Shown here one piece after another: positions 63,985 to 64,000 of a stretch of 64,000 nucleotides of DNA (position 1 is its first letter; each line of letters starts with the position of its first letter). The DNA lies in NCBI RefSeq assembly GCF_002934455.1, contig NZ_PTIR01000001.1, forward strand, positions 248,001 to 312,000. Direction: 5' to 3'. The position numbers and the translations under genes were made by a program. This DNA comes from Trinickia symbiotica. GTDB taxonomy: Bacteria > Pseudomonadota > Gammaproteobacteria > Burkholderiales > Burkholderiaceae. The notes under the pieces are model-generated. The model had not been told where the DNA came from, searched no databases, and worked only from the letters and a program-made list of their open reading frames with translations.

Positions 63985-64000
63985 GCACGCTGTTGGGCTG

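Overview
This 64 kb window is high-GC chromosomal DNA from a betaproteobacterium of the Burkholderia sensu lato group (Burkholderia, Paraburkholderia, Trinickia or close relatives). The call rests on the sequence of the scpB-rluB and rimP-nusA-infB-rbfA-truB block, on BamC and AcnB, and on several small Burkholderia-type proteins. I cannot name the species from sequence alone.

Layout. 1-9.4 kb: conserved housekeeping genes on the minus strand (scpB, rluB, then rimP-nusA-infB-rbfA-truB), with a promoter and an attenuator-like leader in front of rimP. 9.4-16.8 kb: sparse, small, mostly lineage-specific genes (a solo transposase-derived protein, secreted peptides, a YdcF/DUF218 membrane protein) plus bamC. 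16.8-17.2 kb: a tRNA-Leu(UAA) gene split by a 315-nt group I intron in the anticodon loop, at the position used in cyanobacteria and plastids. 17.2-29.9 kb: a genomic island integrated in the 3' end of that tRNA. It carries a P4-type tyrosine integrase, an AbiE-type toxin/antitoxin pair, an OLD-family ATPase/nuclease joined to a DUF2130 protein, a class III nucleotide-cyclase-like protein followed by a PD-(D/E)XK nuclease-like protein, a HEPN-like protein and unknowns. The right boundary is a decayed att site next to a near-identical copy of the integrase arm-type repeats; a second decayed att-like site lies about 1 kb further on, after the remains of a fic gene.

30.9-40.2 kb: small accessory genes for redox stress and detoxification (frameshifted HbpS/GlcG, MDR oxidoreductase, LysR, YCII, GST), a second and inverted integrase remnant, a lipoprotein, an SGNH hydrolase, an MBL hydrolase and an orphan GAF-PAS histidine kinase. 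40.5-49.1 kb: a catabolic locus in two divergent arms with a TetR regulator. One arm has a TIM-barrel isomerase, a DUF993 aldolase-like protein and an SDR. The other has a CoA transferase, an enoyl-CoA hydratase, a shikimate dehydrogenase homologue and an MFS permease, resembling the E. coli ydi cluster. 49-52.7 kb: a stand-alone LigD-type ligase, a Tlde1-like peptidoglycan-targeting effector with a membrane immunity candidate, and a scar where a YdeI-like pseudogene and a truncated SDR meet. 52.7-61.2 kb: an ABC/FtsX/AttH export operon, a DUF1571 protein, an SDR beside an AraC-family fragment, and a Tat/Sec-exported bicovalent FAD oxidase. 61.4-64 kb: acnB behind a palindromic operator-like site.

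The strongest unusual items are the intron-containing tRNA-Leu that also serves as the island's attachment site, and two candidate anti-phage modules in the island (OLD+DUF2130, and cyclase-like+nuclease-like). All assignments come from reading the sequence; no database search was run.
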